Under the pieces are notes generated by a model. That model saw only the letters and a program-made list of their open reading frames with translations, was not told the origin of the DNA and made no database searches. A DNA stretch of 64,000 bases from Pseudochelatococcus lubricantis (GTDB lineage: Bacteria > Pseudomonadota > Alphaproteobacteria > Rhizobiales > Beijerinckiaceae): contig NZ_JBHLXC010000010.1 of NCBI RefSeq assembly GCF_042432495.1, positions 27,770 to 91,769 on the forward strand. Direction: 5' to 3'. The position numbers were made by a program, and so were the translations under genes. The stretch's first letter is position 1, and each line of letters begins with the position of its first letter. Shown here in pieces: positions 53,949-61,359 of the stretch.

Positions 53949-54353
53949 ATGCCCCACATTCTCGTCATCGGCTACGACCCCGACAGCGTCGACTACAGTG
54001 ATCCGGGCACACCCGCAGGCCTTGACAAGGAAAAGGTCTGGGCTGGAACGCTGGAAAGCCTCAAGCGCATACGCGACTATGGCTGGCAGGCCACTCAGTG
54101 CATGGTCAAGCCGGACAGAACAGCGGCGGACATAGTCTCGCAGGCCCTGTCCGCCACCAGATACGATTGCATCGTCATCGGCGGCGGCGTTCGCCTGTCG
54201 CACAAGAGCGTGCCCGTCTTCGAAATCATCGTTGACACTGTCCGCCGGCTTGCTCCCGGCATTCCCCTTGCCTTCAACGAGGGGCCTGCCACCAGCCTTG
54301 AATCCGCCCAACGCTGGCTCGGGACCAACGGCCAAGGGTTGGAAACTGTCTAG
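53949..54353 (+). CDS. Small conserved-looking protein of unknown function
   Basis: 134 residues, soluble, no signal peptide and no motif I recognise. Visible features: an N-terminal beta-strand MPHILVIGYDP, a charged helix (KEKVWAGTLESLKRIRDYGW), and CIVIGGGVRLSHKSVPVFEIIVDTVRRLAPGIPLAFNEGPATS, reminiscent of a Rossmann-like alpha/beta sandwich. The ATG at 53949 has GGAG 6 nt upstream; the ATG at 53937 lies inside the operator. It is the gene most directly under the tetR-2 operators. Confidence 0.75.
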   Translation: MPHILVIGYDPDSVDYSDPGTPAGLDKEKVWAGTLESLKRIRDYGWQATQCMVKPDRTAADIVSQALSATRYDCIVIGGGVRLSHKSVPVFEIIVDTVRRLAPGIPLAFNEGPATSLESAQRWLGTNGQGLETV

Positions 54354-54503
54354 GCCTGGTCCTTCGCAGCGGCCGCCGGACGGTTCGTCGGATCGTCCAT
54401 CCAAACGCTGCGGCATTCCTGTCTGACCTGCAATTTCATGTGTCGTTCAGAAGCGGAAACGCTGCGTTTGACACGAACCATTCCTCTTTCGCGGAGTAAA
54501 ACC

Positions 54504-55193
54504 ATGTCGCCGATAAAAATGTTCGTGACCATCCGAAGCAAGCCGCACCTCTCGAAGCAGCAATTTCACGACCACTGGCGGCACCCGCACGGAACATGGG
54601 GGCGCGGCATACGGAACCTGACGAGCTACGTACAGAGCCATCGCATGGACACGCCCCATCTGGGGGCCGCGCAGGCAGAGCTCGACGGCGTGGTCGAAGT
54701 CGGTCTTGAGAACGCGGAGGACGTCGCAGGCTTGTCGACGGACAAGGCCTATCGCGATTATCTGCAGGCCGACGAACCCAATTTCGTGGAAAACATCGGC
54801 CTGAGCTTCATGAATGAAGACGTTCTCCGATCGGGAGAGCGTCCGACGGAAGGTCACAGCGATGGCAGGTGGCTCTGGCGGGAATCCGAGCAGCCCGTGT
54901 CCCTCAAGCTCATACAGGTCATCACGAATGTCGGTGAAGAGCCCTGGAAATCGGATGACGAAAGGGCGATCGGACAGGCCCTGGCGGCGACGAGGCATGT
55001 CATCGCAACGCCCGATCCTGCTCTTCACCCTATGAACGAACCGAGCGCGATCGTCGCGATTCGACAGCTCTGGTGGCCGACCTACACGGCCTTCGAGACG
55101 GGAATCTCACAGAGCCAGACCGCATGGCAGGAACTGACCGCCCAGGCAGCGGGCCGCTATTCGGGCCTCTTTCAGGCCGAGCGTTTCTTCTGA
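54504..55193 (+). CDS. EthD-like dimeric alpha/beta-barrel protein
   Basis: 229 residues containing two ferredoxin-like EthD-type repeats. The first begins KMFVTIRSKPHLSKQQFHDHWRHPHGTWGR, with the conserved HWRxxHG element; the second begins about residue 130 (VSLKLIQVITNVGEEP). The family includes enzymes and helper proteins for degradation of ethers, polyketides and aromatic compounds. GCGGAG precedes the ATG at 54504. Same strand and probably same transcript as the next two genes. Confidence 0.8.
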   Translation: MSPIKMFVTIRSKPHLSKQQFHDHWRHPHGTWGRGIRNLTSYVQSHRMDTPHLGAAQAELDGVVEVGLENAEDVAGLSTDKAYRDYLQADEPNFVENIGLSFMNEDVLRSGERPTEGHSDGRWLWRESEQPVSLKLIQVITNVGEEPWKSDDERAIGQALAATRHVIATPDPALHPMNEPSAIVAIRQLWWPTYTAFETGISQSQTAWQELTAQAAGRYSGLFQAERFF

Positions 55194-55282
55194 GGCCGCT
55201 TTTGCCTTGGGAAAACCACACAAGAAGCTTCCGCGATCACCATAGGGGTGGCGCGCAATATCAAGGATATGGAGTTCAATAG

Positions 55283-55681
55283 ATGAAACTGGCATCAACA
55301 CGTCTGATCGCTTCCGATCTCAAGGCGGTCGTTTCCTTTTACGAAACCGTGACGGGCATAGAAGCGGTCTGGCTTGCCCCTGTTTTCGCGGAAATCGTAA
55401 CCCCATCCGCGGCTCTGGCGATCGGCGGGGTTCAGACCGTCCCCCTGTTCAGCAAAGGCAGCGCGGAACCTGCCGCCAACCGCACCGCGATCCTCGAATT
55501 CATGGTCGATGATGTGGACGCGGAATACGAACGGTTGAAGCCTCTGGTCGAGGTCGTTCAGGAGCCCAAGACCATGCCCTGGGGCAATCGCGCGGCTCAG
55601 TTCCGCGATCCGGAAGGAACGCTCGTAAGCCTGTTCACGCCAGTGACGAACGAAGCGAAGCTTCGGTTTTCCGGGAGGTAA
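55283..55681 (+). CDS. Glyoxalase/VOC-superfamily protein
   Basis: 132 residues with the vicinal-oxygen-chelate fold: LIASDLKAVVSFYETVTGIE at the start and AAQFRDPEGTLVSLFTPV with the metal-binding Glu/Asp region at the end. Only some metal ligands are evident, so enzyme or antibiotic/electrophile-binding roles are both possible. GGAG lies about 8 nt before the ATG. The flavin reductase gene begins 7 nt after its stop. Confidence 0.87.
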   Translation: MKLASTRLIASDLKAVVSFYETVTGIEAVWLAPVFAEIVTPSAALAIGGVQTVPLFSKGSAEPAANRTAILEFMVDDVDAEYERLKPLVEVVQEPKTMPWGNRAAQFRDPEGTLVSLFTPVTNEAKLRFSGR

Positions 55682-55688
55682 GAACAAT

Positions 55689-56291
55689 ATGAACGCGCAA
55701 CGCAAACCCCGCATCGCCATCATCATCGGCTCCACGCGCCCGACACGTTTTGCCGACAAGCCCGCACAATGGATGCTGAAGCAGGCGCAGAGCCGGGATG
55801 ACATGGAAGCGGAAATCGTCGATCTCCGCGATCATTCACTGCCTTTCTTCGACGAGGTAGCCTCAAATCTCTGGGCGCCGAGCCAGAATCCCGAAGCGAT
55901 CCGATGGCAGCAAACCATCAATCGCTTCGATGGCTACATCTTCGTCGTTGCCGAGTACAACCGCTCCATCACGGGCGTTTTGAAGAACGCGCTCGATCAG
56001 GCCTACAACGAATGGAACCGAAAGCCGTTCACCGCCATTGGATATGGCGGTCTCGGCGCGGCGCGCGCCGTCGAGCATCTCCGAACAATCGGCATCGAAT
56101 TGCAGATGGTCTCCACACGTTCCGCCGTCCATATCGGCGGGGGTGACTTCTTCGCCGTCATGCCACATGGCGGCAACAAGCCGATCGAGGATATCGAGGC
56201 AAATCTTCTGCCATCCGCCAAGACGGCGCTCGACGAACTCGTCTGGTGGGCGAATGCGACGATGGCTGCCAGGACGTCATCGCTGTCGTGA
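55689..56291 (+). CDS. NADPH-dependent FMN reductase / flavodoxin-fold oxidoreductase
   Basis: 200 residues. The flavin phosphate loop IIIGSTRPTRFADKPAQW, YIFVVAEYNRSITGVLKNALDQAYNEWNRKP and IGYGGLGAARAVEHLR are characteristic of the ArsH/ChrR-like FMN reductase family. Such enzymes reduce quinones, azo dyes or metals, or supply reduced flavin to monooxygenases. GGAGGT precedes the start. It follows the glyoxalase-fold gene by 7 nt. Confidence 0.92.
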   Translation: MNAQRKPRIAIIIGSTRPTRFADKPAQWMLKQAQSRDDMEAEIVDLRDHSLPFFDEVASNLWAPSQNPEAIRWQQTINRFDGYIFVVAEYNRSITGVLKNALDQAYNEWNRKPFTAIGYGGLGAARAVEHLRTIGIELQMVSTRSAVHIGGGDFFAVMPHGGNKPIEDIEANLLPSAKTALDELVWWANATMAARTSSLS

Positions 56292-56369
56292 CAAGCAAAT
56301 CCCAAGCCGGCAGCGGCATGCGAGTCGCCTGCACTGGCCTCGCTGAGACGGTCCCGTCATCTCGGCCGC

Positions 56370-56570
56370 CCCGTAGAGCGCATCCTCTGGGATATGGATA
56401 AGCTCCGGTCCGAAGTTGCCGCGCATCCGGAGGACGGGATGCGGAAATATCATCTGGGCTTTGCGCGGGATACTGGAGTGGCGTGGGACAAGGAGAGCAC
56501 GTTTAATGCGGCACAGGGCATCGCGGTGACGGATGTGCCAGCCTGGCTCGCTCAACACAAGAGAGCGTAG
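56370..56570 (+). pseudogene. C-terminal remnant of an NAD(P)-binding (NmrA-like) protein
   Basis: An open frame without start encodes a plausible tail: RILWDMDKLRSEVAAHPEDG, then KYHLGFARDTGVAWDKEST, ending VPAWLAQHKRA before TAG at 56568. The GVAWDKE...N sequence and the acidic helix resemble the ends of NmrA-type NAD(P)-binding oxidoreductases. No N-terminal part is present. The rest of the 307-nt gap (56292-56598) shows nothing else. Confidence 0.4.
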
Positions 56571-56598
56571 CATAGCGACATCCGACCACCAGAAGGGC

Positions 56599-56973
56599 TC
56601 AGTCGAGAGCAAAGCTTCGGTCGGAGAAATCGACCGACAGGATCAGCCGGCCCTCGTTGACGGTCCATCGTTTGATCTCGAAGGTGACGCCGCCGCTCGT
56701 TACCAGCGGATCGCCGCCAGCCATGGCCTCGGCGTCTTCATGGCTGGCGGCCCGAAATACGGTCATGCCGCCTGCCGGCTCGCCCCCGCGCCCGGATAGA
56801 GGGCCGGACGCAAAGATCCTGCCTTCCTTCTCCAGCGCGATGATCCAGCGGTGATGGTCGTGCATCGCGGGCGCGATGCGCGCCGCATCGGCGGTCGTGC
56901 GAAGCATGACGAAGAACGTCTTCTGCAGCATCATGGAAACGAGACGCTCGTCGTCATCAATGGCGTGGCTCAT
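56599..56973 (-). CDS. YciI-family protein
   Basis: 124 residues with a dimeric ferredoxin-like fold. FFVMLRTTADAARIAPAMHDHHRWIIALEKEGRIFASGPLSG carries the family's His-Asp pair (HDHHRW) and GP loop, and DPLVTSGGVTFEIKRWTVNEG closes it. Function in most organisms is unknown; some relatives dehalogenate or hydrolyse ring compounds. AAGGA lies about 9 nt before the ATG at 56973. It lies downstream of the epimerase on the same strand (48-nt gap), so both probably use the site B promoter. Confidence 0.87.
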   Translation of the reverse strand: MSHAIDDDERLVSMMLQKTFFVMLRTTADAARIAPAMHDHHRWIIALEKEGRIFASGPLSGRGGEPAGGMTVFRAASHEDAEAMAGGDPLVTSGGVTFEIKRWTVNEGRLILSVDFSDRSFALD

Positions 56974-57021
56974 GTGTTGGATTCCTTCTTTTTCTATGTG
57001 CCTATTCGAGCGGCGCCGGGA

Positions 57022-57897
57022 TCAGCCGATCTTCTCCAGATCATCCAGGAGGCCCGGACCTGTCGGATGCCAACCCGTCTTTCGGGCCGTCGCCTTCGAC
57101 GAAGCCGGCATGTCCTGGCTGGCGAAGAGAGCAAAAGGTCCGAAATGGCCTTCGGCGTCCTCCGCGCGGAGCGATTTCGTCGGGAGACCGAGTGTATCGC
57201 CGATCTTCGCGGCAATGGCGCGCAGTTCGATCCCCTCTTCAGCGACGGCGTGGTATCTTGCGCCGGTTTCGGGAGCCTCGAGAACCAGCCGGAAAAGCCG
57301 GGCCACATCCGAGATGTGCGCCGCCGGCCACCGATTGCCGCCATCGCCGACATAGGCGGATACGCCGGTTCTCCGGGCGACCTCGATCAGGCTCGTGACG
57401 AGTCCCTGCCTGGCGGCGTTATGGATCTGCGACAAGCGGACGACCGATGCCGCGACGCCCTGCGAGGCAAGGTGGAGTGCAGTCTGTTCAGACATACGAG
57501 GGAACCGGTAATCCGCCGGGATGCCGTCGTCTTCCGTCACGACCCGTCCGGGAGCCAGGCCGGCCAATCCGTTCGGAACGAGAAAGGGTTTGCTTGTGCC
57601 GACGAGGGCTTCGCCAATGACCTCGATGGCGCGTCGATCAAGATCGCACGCTTGCTGGAAATTCGCATAGTCGGGATTGAACGCCAGATGGATGACGCCG
57701 TCGGCTCTGGCGGCGCCCGCGCGCAGACTGTCATGATCTGAGAGCGAACCGCGTTGAGCCTGGGCGCCCGCTGCCTGGAGCACATGCTCTGCTTCCTCGG
57801 ACCGCGCCAGCCCTAGCACTTGATGGCCCGTGGACAGGAGTTCGGAGACAACCGCGGAGCCAATGAATCCGTTTGCACCGGTGATGAAAACCTGCAT
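57022..57897 (-). CDS. NAD(P)-dependent epimerase/dehydratase-like SDR (extended)
   Basis: 291 residues. Nucleotide loop ITGANGFIGSAVVSELLSTGHQVLGLARS, typical of extended SDRs; acidic DGVIHLAF follows. The usual YxxxK is replaced by FPRMSEQTALHLA, so catalysis may differ from that of sugar epimerases. HISDVARLFRLVLEAPETGARYHAVAEEG is characteristic of a subgroup acting on small ketones. GAGGAACG precedes the ATG at 57897, and a doubled operator lies 12 nt further upstream. Confidence 0.88.
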   Translation of the reverse strand: MQVFITGANGFIGSAVVSELLSTGHQVLGLARSEEAEHVLQAAGAQAQRGSLSDHDSLRAGAARADGVIHLAFNPDYANFQQACDLDRRAIEVIGEALVGTSKPFLVPNGLAGLAPGRVVTEDDGIPADYRFPRMSEQTALHLASQGVAASVVRLSQIHNAARQGLVTSLIEVARRTGVSAYVGDGGNRWPAAHISDVARLFRLVLEAPETGARYHAVAEEGIELRAIAAKIGDTLGLPTKSLRAEDAEGHFGPFALFASQDMPASSKATARKTGWHPTGPGLLDDLEKIG

Positions 57898-57908
57898 GAT
57901 CGTTCCTC

Positions 57909-57956
57909 ATTGTCAGTTTCTGACAATGAGTAGCATGATTGTCAGAAACTGACAAT
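57909..57956. promoter_or_regulatory. Doubled TetR-type operator (site B)
   Basis: ATTGTCAGTTTCTGACAAT (57909-57927) and ATTGTCAGAAACTGACAAT (57938-57956) are perfect palindromes with N3 centres and are inverted copies of each other, 10 nt apart (29 bp between centres). They match site A at 53893-53938 almost base for base. The epimerase ATG is 12 nt away on the minus strand, so bound protein would block its promoter. Confidence 0.85.
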
Positions 57957-58045
57957 AGCATCCGCGATGCCGACACGGTTCATAAAGCTCCAGATGCGCG
58001 TGAGCGTTCGCAAAGGCAGCTACGATCTATGACGTCTCGTGGCGT

Positions 58046-58765
58046 TCATTCGCCCCTTGCCGGCGGCCGCTGGATGCCTTGCTTTTCCAGAAGCCGTAAA
58101 GTCTCGCGGAACGCGAGATCGGAGCATTGCTGGTCGAAGTCGGCGCGCCGGTCGGAGTTGAAGCCGTGGCCTGCTGGGTAGGTCAGCACCTCCACGGCCG
58201 AATGCTGCTCCAGTGCGTCCCTGGTCGACCGCATCGGGATCTCGCTGTCGTCGCGTCCGAGATGGACGAGTGTCGGGCAAAGTGGCCCCTCGGAGGCAAG
58301 CGTCGGGAGCTTGCCGCCATAGTAGCAGACGGCGGCCGAAAGCCCGTTCAGGCGGCCGGCGCTCGCCCAGGCGATCGAACCGCCGTAGCAGTATCCGAGC
58401 ATGAACACGGGGCCGGCATGGCGCAGTTCATCGAGGAGTGCCAGCTTGACACTTGTTTCGGTGCCCTGCTCAGGAGACATGGGCGCGTCGACGCCATGAA
58501 GGTCGGTCTTCACGAAACCGGGATGCGCCGCGTTGATGCTCCTGACCTGCTCGATGAAGCGACCGAGATGGAAAGCAATCTGCGGATCGGTCGGGCGATA
58601 GTCGGCCGTCGCCGGGGCGACCGTCTGGGCCTGGCCGAGCCGATCGACCTGCACCACCCTGGGCACGACGGTGCCGCGTGCCGACTGCCAGACCAGGGCC
58701 GCAGCAAAGCCCGCCGATAGGATGAGCGAACCGAAGGCCATCAGCCGGAACCGTGGCCGTCGCCG
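58046..58765 (-). pseudogene. Chimeric remnant: TrbF start, SDR tail and dienelactone-hydrolase tail in one frame
   Basis: A single open frame joins three unrelated pieces. About 58765-58535 matches conjugal-transfer TrbF (LMAFGSLILSAGFAAALVWQ, then VVPRVVQVDRLGQAQTVAPA and RPTDPQIAFHLGRFIEQVRS). About 58534-58433 matches the end of an SDR (NAAHPGFVKTDL, SPEQGTETSVKLALL). About 58432-58046 matches the last two thirds of a dienelactone hydrolase (nucleophile motif GYCYGG; LGRDDSEIPM; PAGHGFNSD with the catalytic His). Deletions probably created the joins. Expression as a fusion is not excluded but there is no good start. Confidence 0.75.
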
Positions 58766-58905
58766 GAACGGACGGCATGGGCGGCGGAACTGACGCCGTG
58801 GCTGATCGCCTGACCGCGTCGCATCCGCTGCGCCCAGGCGGGCGGGCTGCCAGCTGCGGATGCACCAGGCGATGCGGCTGCGGCGGCCCCGCTGACCGTG
58901 CCCAG
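58741..58905 (-). pseudogene. trbL C-terminal fragment
   Basis: In a second minus-strand frame, about 54 codons (ending TGA at 58743-58741) encode PPAWAQRMRRGQAISHGVSS and AAHAVRSGDGHGSG, which resembles the end of TrbL, a membrane component of the conjugation apparatus. In trb operons trbL directly precedes trbF, and here it directly abuts the trbF piece, which supports both calls. The upstream part is lost. Confidence 0.5.
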
Positions 58906-59089
58906 CTATCTGGACCTGGCTGCCCGTTCGCCACGTGTACATCGTAGTGAAGTGGTTCTGGTGCGATGTCCGCACGCAAGGCGGAAAGCAGCGCGAGATC
59001 GCGCCGAGTTTGGTCTCATCCTCTCTGGAAGAATTGTTAGCTTCATGCTGCACAACTTCAAGATTCGAAGCACGAAGAAGGCAGGCTAT

Positions 59090-59116
59090 CTGGCGGTCGG
59101 AGGCGGCGACCGCCAG
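59090..59116. repeat. Perfect 10-bp stem-loop before the KAP fragment
   Basis: CTGGCGGTCG (59090-59099) pairs with CGACCGCCAG (59107-59116) around a 7-nt loop. No T-run follows. It lies about 40 nt before the KAP start. The flanking spacer 58906-59156 has no other supported feature. Confidence 0.4.
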
Positions 59117-59156
59117 GACGACCTCCCTTGGCTGCTGAAAGCCGTGAGGGGAACCA

Positions 59157-59726
59157 ATGATCCTGACGGATAATGAAACCAAGGTTGACTTCCTCAACAA
59201 CGAGGCGATCGCGGCAACCATCATCAAGCTCCTGCGTGACCGACCGGATCAACCGGTCACCGTCGGTATTCATGGTGATTGGGGTGCAGGCAAATCCAGC
59301 GTACTGGAAATGATCGAGGCAGGCTTCGATGGCGAGGCGAAGGTTCTCTGTCTGAAGTTCAACGGTTGGCGCTATCAGGGATTCGAAGACGCCAAAATCG
59401 TCCTCATCGAGGGTATCGTCACTGGCCTCATCGAAAAGCGCCCCGCTCTCACCAAGGCCGGCGGGCTCGCCTTCACCGCCTTCACAGCAACCCCAACGCC
59501 TGATCAGATTCAGGCCATCGTGGGAACGCTGGAAGGCGTCCTCGCCGAAGGCATCGCACGCGAAGCATTTATCGAGACCATTGCGGACCTCGCCGGCGCG
59601 GGCATAACCGACCTCGACGGGCTCACCGCCGACCAGATGCAGACCGTATCTCTCGGTCAACGCTGCGGCAGCGGCGGTAAGCCCAAACCTTCGTGCCCTG
59701 CTGAAGCAGGATCCATGAGGGGCTAG
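59157..59726 (+). pseudogene. Truncated KAP-family P-loop NTPase (QatA-like)
   Basis: 189 residues. The N-terminal part is a clear KAP P-loop NTPase: NETKVDFLNNEAIAATIIKLL, Walker A GIHGDWGAGKSSVLEMIE, then VLCLKFNGWRYQGFEDAKIVLIEGIV. Full members run to roughly 600 residues with a Walker B and membrane or sensor regions; here the sequence shrinks after residue ~100 (AGGLAFTAF) with apparent internal deletions and ends in an unrelated tail. KAP ATPases of this type occur as QatA in anti-phage Qat systems. qatB, qatC and qatD are not in the window. Confidence 0.75.
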
Positions 59727-59744
59727 AAAAATTGTAATTTTCAT

Positions 59745-59769
59745 GCTACATATTCGCTAAATTTGTAGC
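59745..59769. promoter_or_regulatory. Candidate HipB operator
   Basis: GCTACA (59745-59750) and TGTAGC (59764-59769) are inverted repeats with a 13-nt AT-rich spacer, 15 nt before the regulator's start. Upstream TTGTAA (59732-59737) could be a -35 element. Placement fits autorepression of a hipBA operon. Confidence 0.5.
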
Positions 59770-59783
59770 GCGAAGGTGCCAAA

Positions 59784-60119
59784 ATGCCGACTCCACACAA
59801 TCCTCCCGCTGCGGTGCGTCGCGCTCTGCGAAAGCTTGGGGCGGATATCCATGATGCTCGTCGACGCCGACGGCTGCCGATGGCGGTCGTGGCCGAGCGC
59901 GCCTTCACCTCCCGGTCGACATTGCAAAGGGTCGAAGCCGGGGACACCAGCGTCAGCATCGGCATCTACGCCGGCGTCCTCCAGGCGCTCGGCCTGCTCG
60001 AAGGCTTGAACCAGATCGCCGACATCAGCAATGACAGCGTCGGCCTGGCGCTCGCCAGCGCTGAACTCCCCAAGCATGTCCACCTCAAGCGACCGCCCGG
60101 ATCGTCCCACGATGGCTGA
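59784..60119 (+). CDS. hipB: XRE-family antitoxin/regulator, HipB-like
   Basis: 111 residues. The helix-turn-helix (LGADIHDARRRRRLPMAVVAERAFTSRSTLQRVEAGDTSVSIGIYAGVLQALGL) is of the Cro/cI type and followed by a short tail ending ELPKHVHLKRPPGSSHDG. It overlaps the next gene (hipA-like) by 8 nt, the usual antitoxin-first order. Likely binds the palindrome just upstream. Confidence 0.85.
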   Translation: MPTPHNPPAAVRRALRKLGADIHDARRRRRLPMAVVAERAFTSRSTLQRVEAGDTSVSIGIYAGVLQALGLLEGLNQIADISNDSVGLALASAELPKHVHLKRPPGSSHDG

Positions 60120-61359
60120 CTTCGAGGTACACATTGATCTGGACGGCCGCACACGCCCGATCGGACTGGCGAGGAGCAATCGTATCCGGGGCGCGGAGAT
60201 CATCCTCTTCGAGTATGATAGTGCATGGCTTGAGGATCCGGGCCGCTTCTCGCTGGAGCCAGCGCTTGCACTGACGCGTGGCGCCTTTGCTCCGCATGCG
60301 GGACTGGCGACCTTCGGCTCCATCGGTGACTCGGCGCCGGATACCTGGGGCCGCCGCCTCATGCAGCGCGCCGAACGCCGTCTCGCCGAACGCGAAGACC
60401 GCGCCGTTCGCACCCTTGTGGAAAGCGACTATCTTTTGAGCGTCGCCGACGAGACCCGGCTTGGCGCGCTCCGTTTCCGATGGATCGGCGACGAGGTTTT
60501 CCAGGCGCCGATCCGTGCCGGCGTTCCAGCACTGATCGAGCTTGGCCGGTTGCTCCAGATCACCGAGCGGATTCTCCGGGACGAGGAAACGGATGAGGAC
60601 CTCCAGCTTATCTTTGCTCCCGGTTCCTCCCTGGGCGGCGCACGTCCAAAGGCGTCTGTCATCGACCGGCATGGCCGCCTTTCCATCGCGAAATTCCCGA
60701 AGGAGACCGACGACTACAGCATGGAGACTTGGGAAGAGATCGCGTTGCGGCTGGCCGGCCAGGCCGGTATCGCCACTCCCGATCACGAACTGATTGATGT
60801 CGCTGGTAAGGCGGTCATGCTTTCGCGACGCTTCGACCGTGAGGGCGCCATCCGCGTCCCGTTCTTGTCCGCGATGGCGATGATGGGCGCCAAGGACGGC
60901 GAGCGCGGCAGCTACCCGGAGATCGTCGATGCCCTTGCGCAATACGGCGCCCAGGGAAAGACGGATGCACATGCCCTTTATCGGCGTGTCGTCTTCAACG
61001 TGCTGATCTCCAATGTCGACGATCACCTGCGCAATCACGGCTTCCTCTGGCTGGGCAAGGCGGGGTGGTCTCTCTCACCGGCATATGATCTCAATCCCGT
61101 TCCGACCGATCTCAAGGCACGGATGCTGACGACAAACATCGATCTCGACGAGGGCACCTGCTCGCTCGATCTGCTGGAGGCCGCGTCGGAGTTCTTCGCG
61201 CTCACGCTGTCGCAGGCCCGCACGATCATCAAAGAAGTCGCGACAGTGACCGCGACCTGGCGCGATACCGCCAAGGCGGTTGGCGCCCGCTCGGCCGAGA
61301 TCAACCGCATGGCCAGCGCCTTCGAACACGACGATCTCAAACGGGCGCTGGCGCTATGA
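60112..61359 (+). CDS. hipA: HipA-family serine/threonine kinase toxin
   Basis: 415 residues. HipA phosphorylates proteins such as glutamyl-tRNA synthetase and induces persistence. Features: HipA N-terminal domain, then the gly-rich loop SSLGGARPKASV (about 172-183), catalytic loop NVDDHLRNHGF with Asp303 and Asn308, and metal-binding AYDLNP with Asp326. All key residues are present, so the kinase may be active. Its ATG (60112) overlaps the hipB end; its TGA overlaps the next gene (ATGA). Confidence 0.9.
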   Translation: MADFEVHIDLDGRTRPIGLARSNRIRGAEIILFEYDSAWLEDPGRFSLEPALALTRGAFAPHAGLATFGSIGDSAPDTWGRRLMQRAERRLAEREDRAVRTLVESDYLLSVADETRLGALRFRWIGDEVFQAPIRAGVPALIELGRLLQITERILRDEETDEDLQLIFAPGSSLGGARPKASVIDRHGRLSIAKFPKETDDYSMETWEEIALRLAGQAGIATPDHELIDVAGKAVMLSRRFDREGAIRVPFLSAMAMMGAKDGERGSYPEIVDALAQYGAQGKTDAHALYRRVVFNVLISNVDDHLRNHGFLWLGKAGWSLSPAYDLNPVPTDLKARMLTTNIDLDEGTCSLDLLEAASEFFALTLSQARTIIKEVATVTATWRDTAKAVGARSAEINRMASAFEHDDLKRALAL

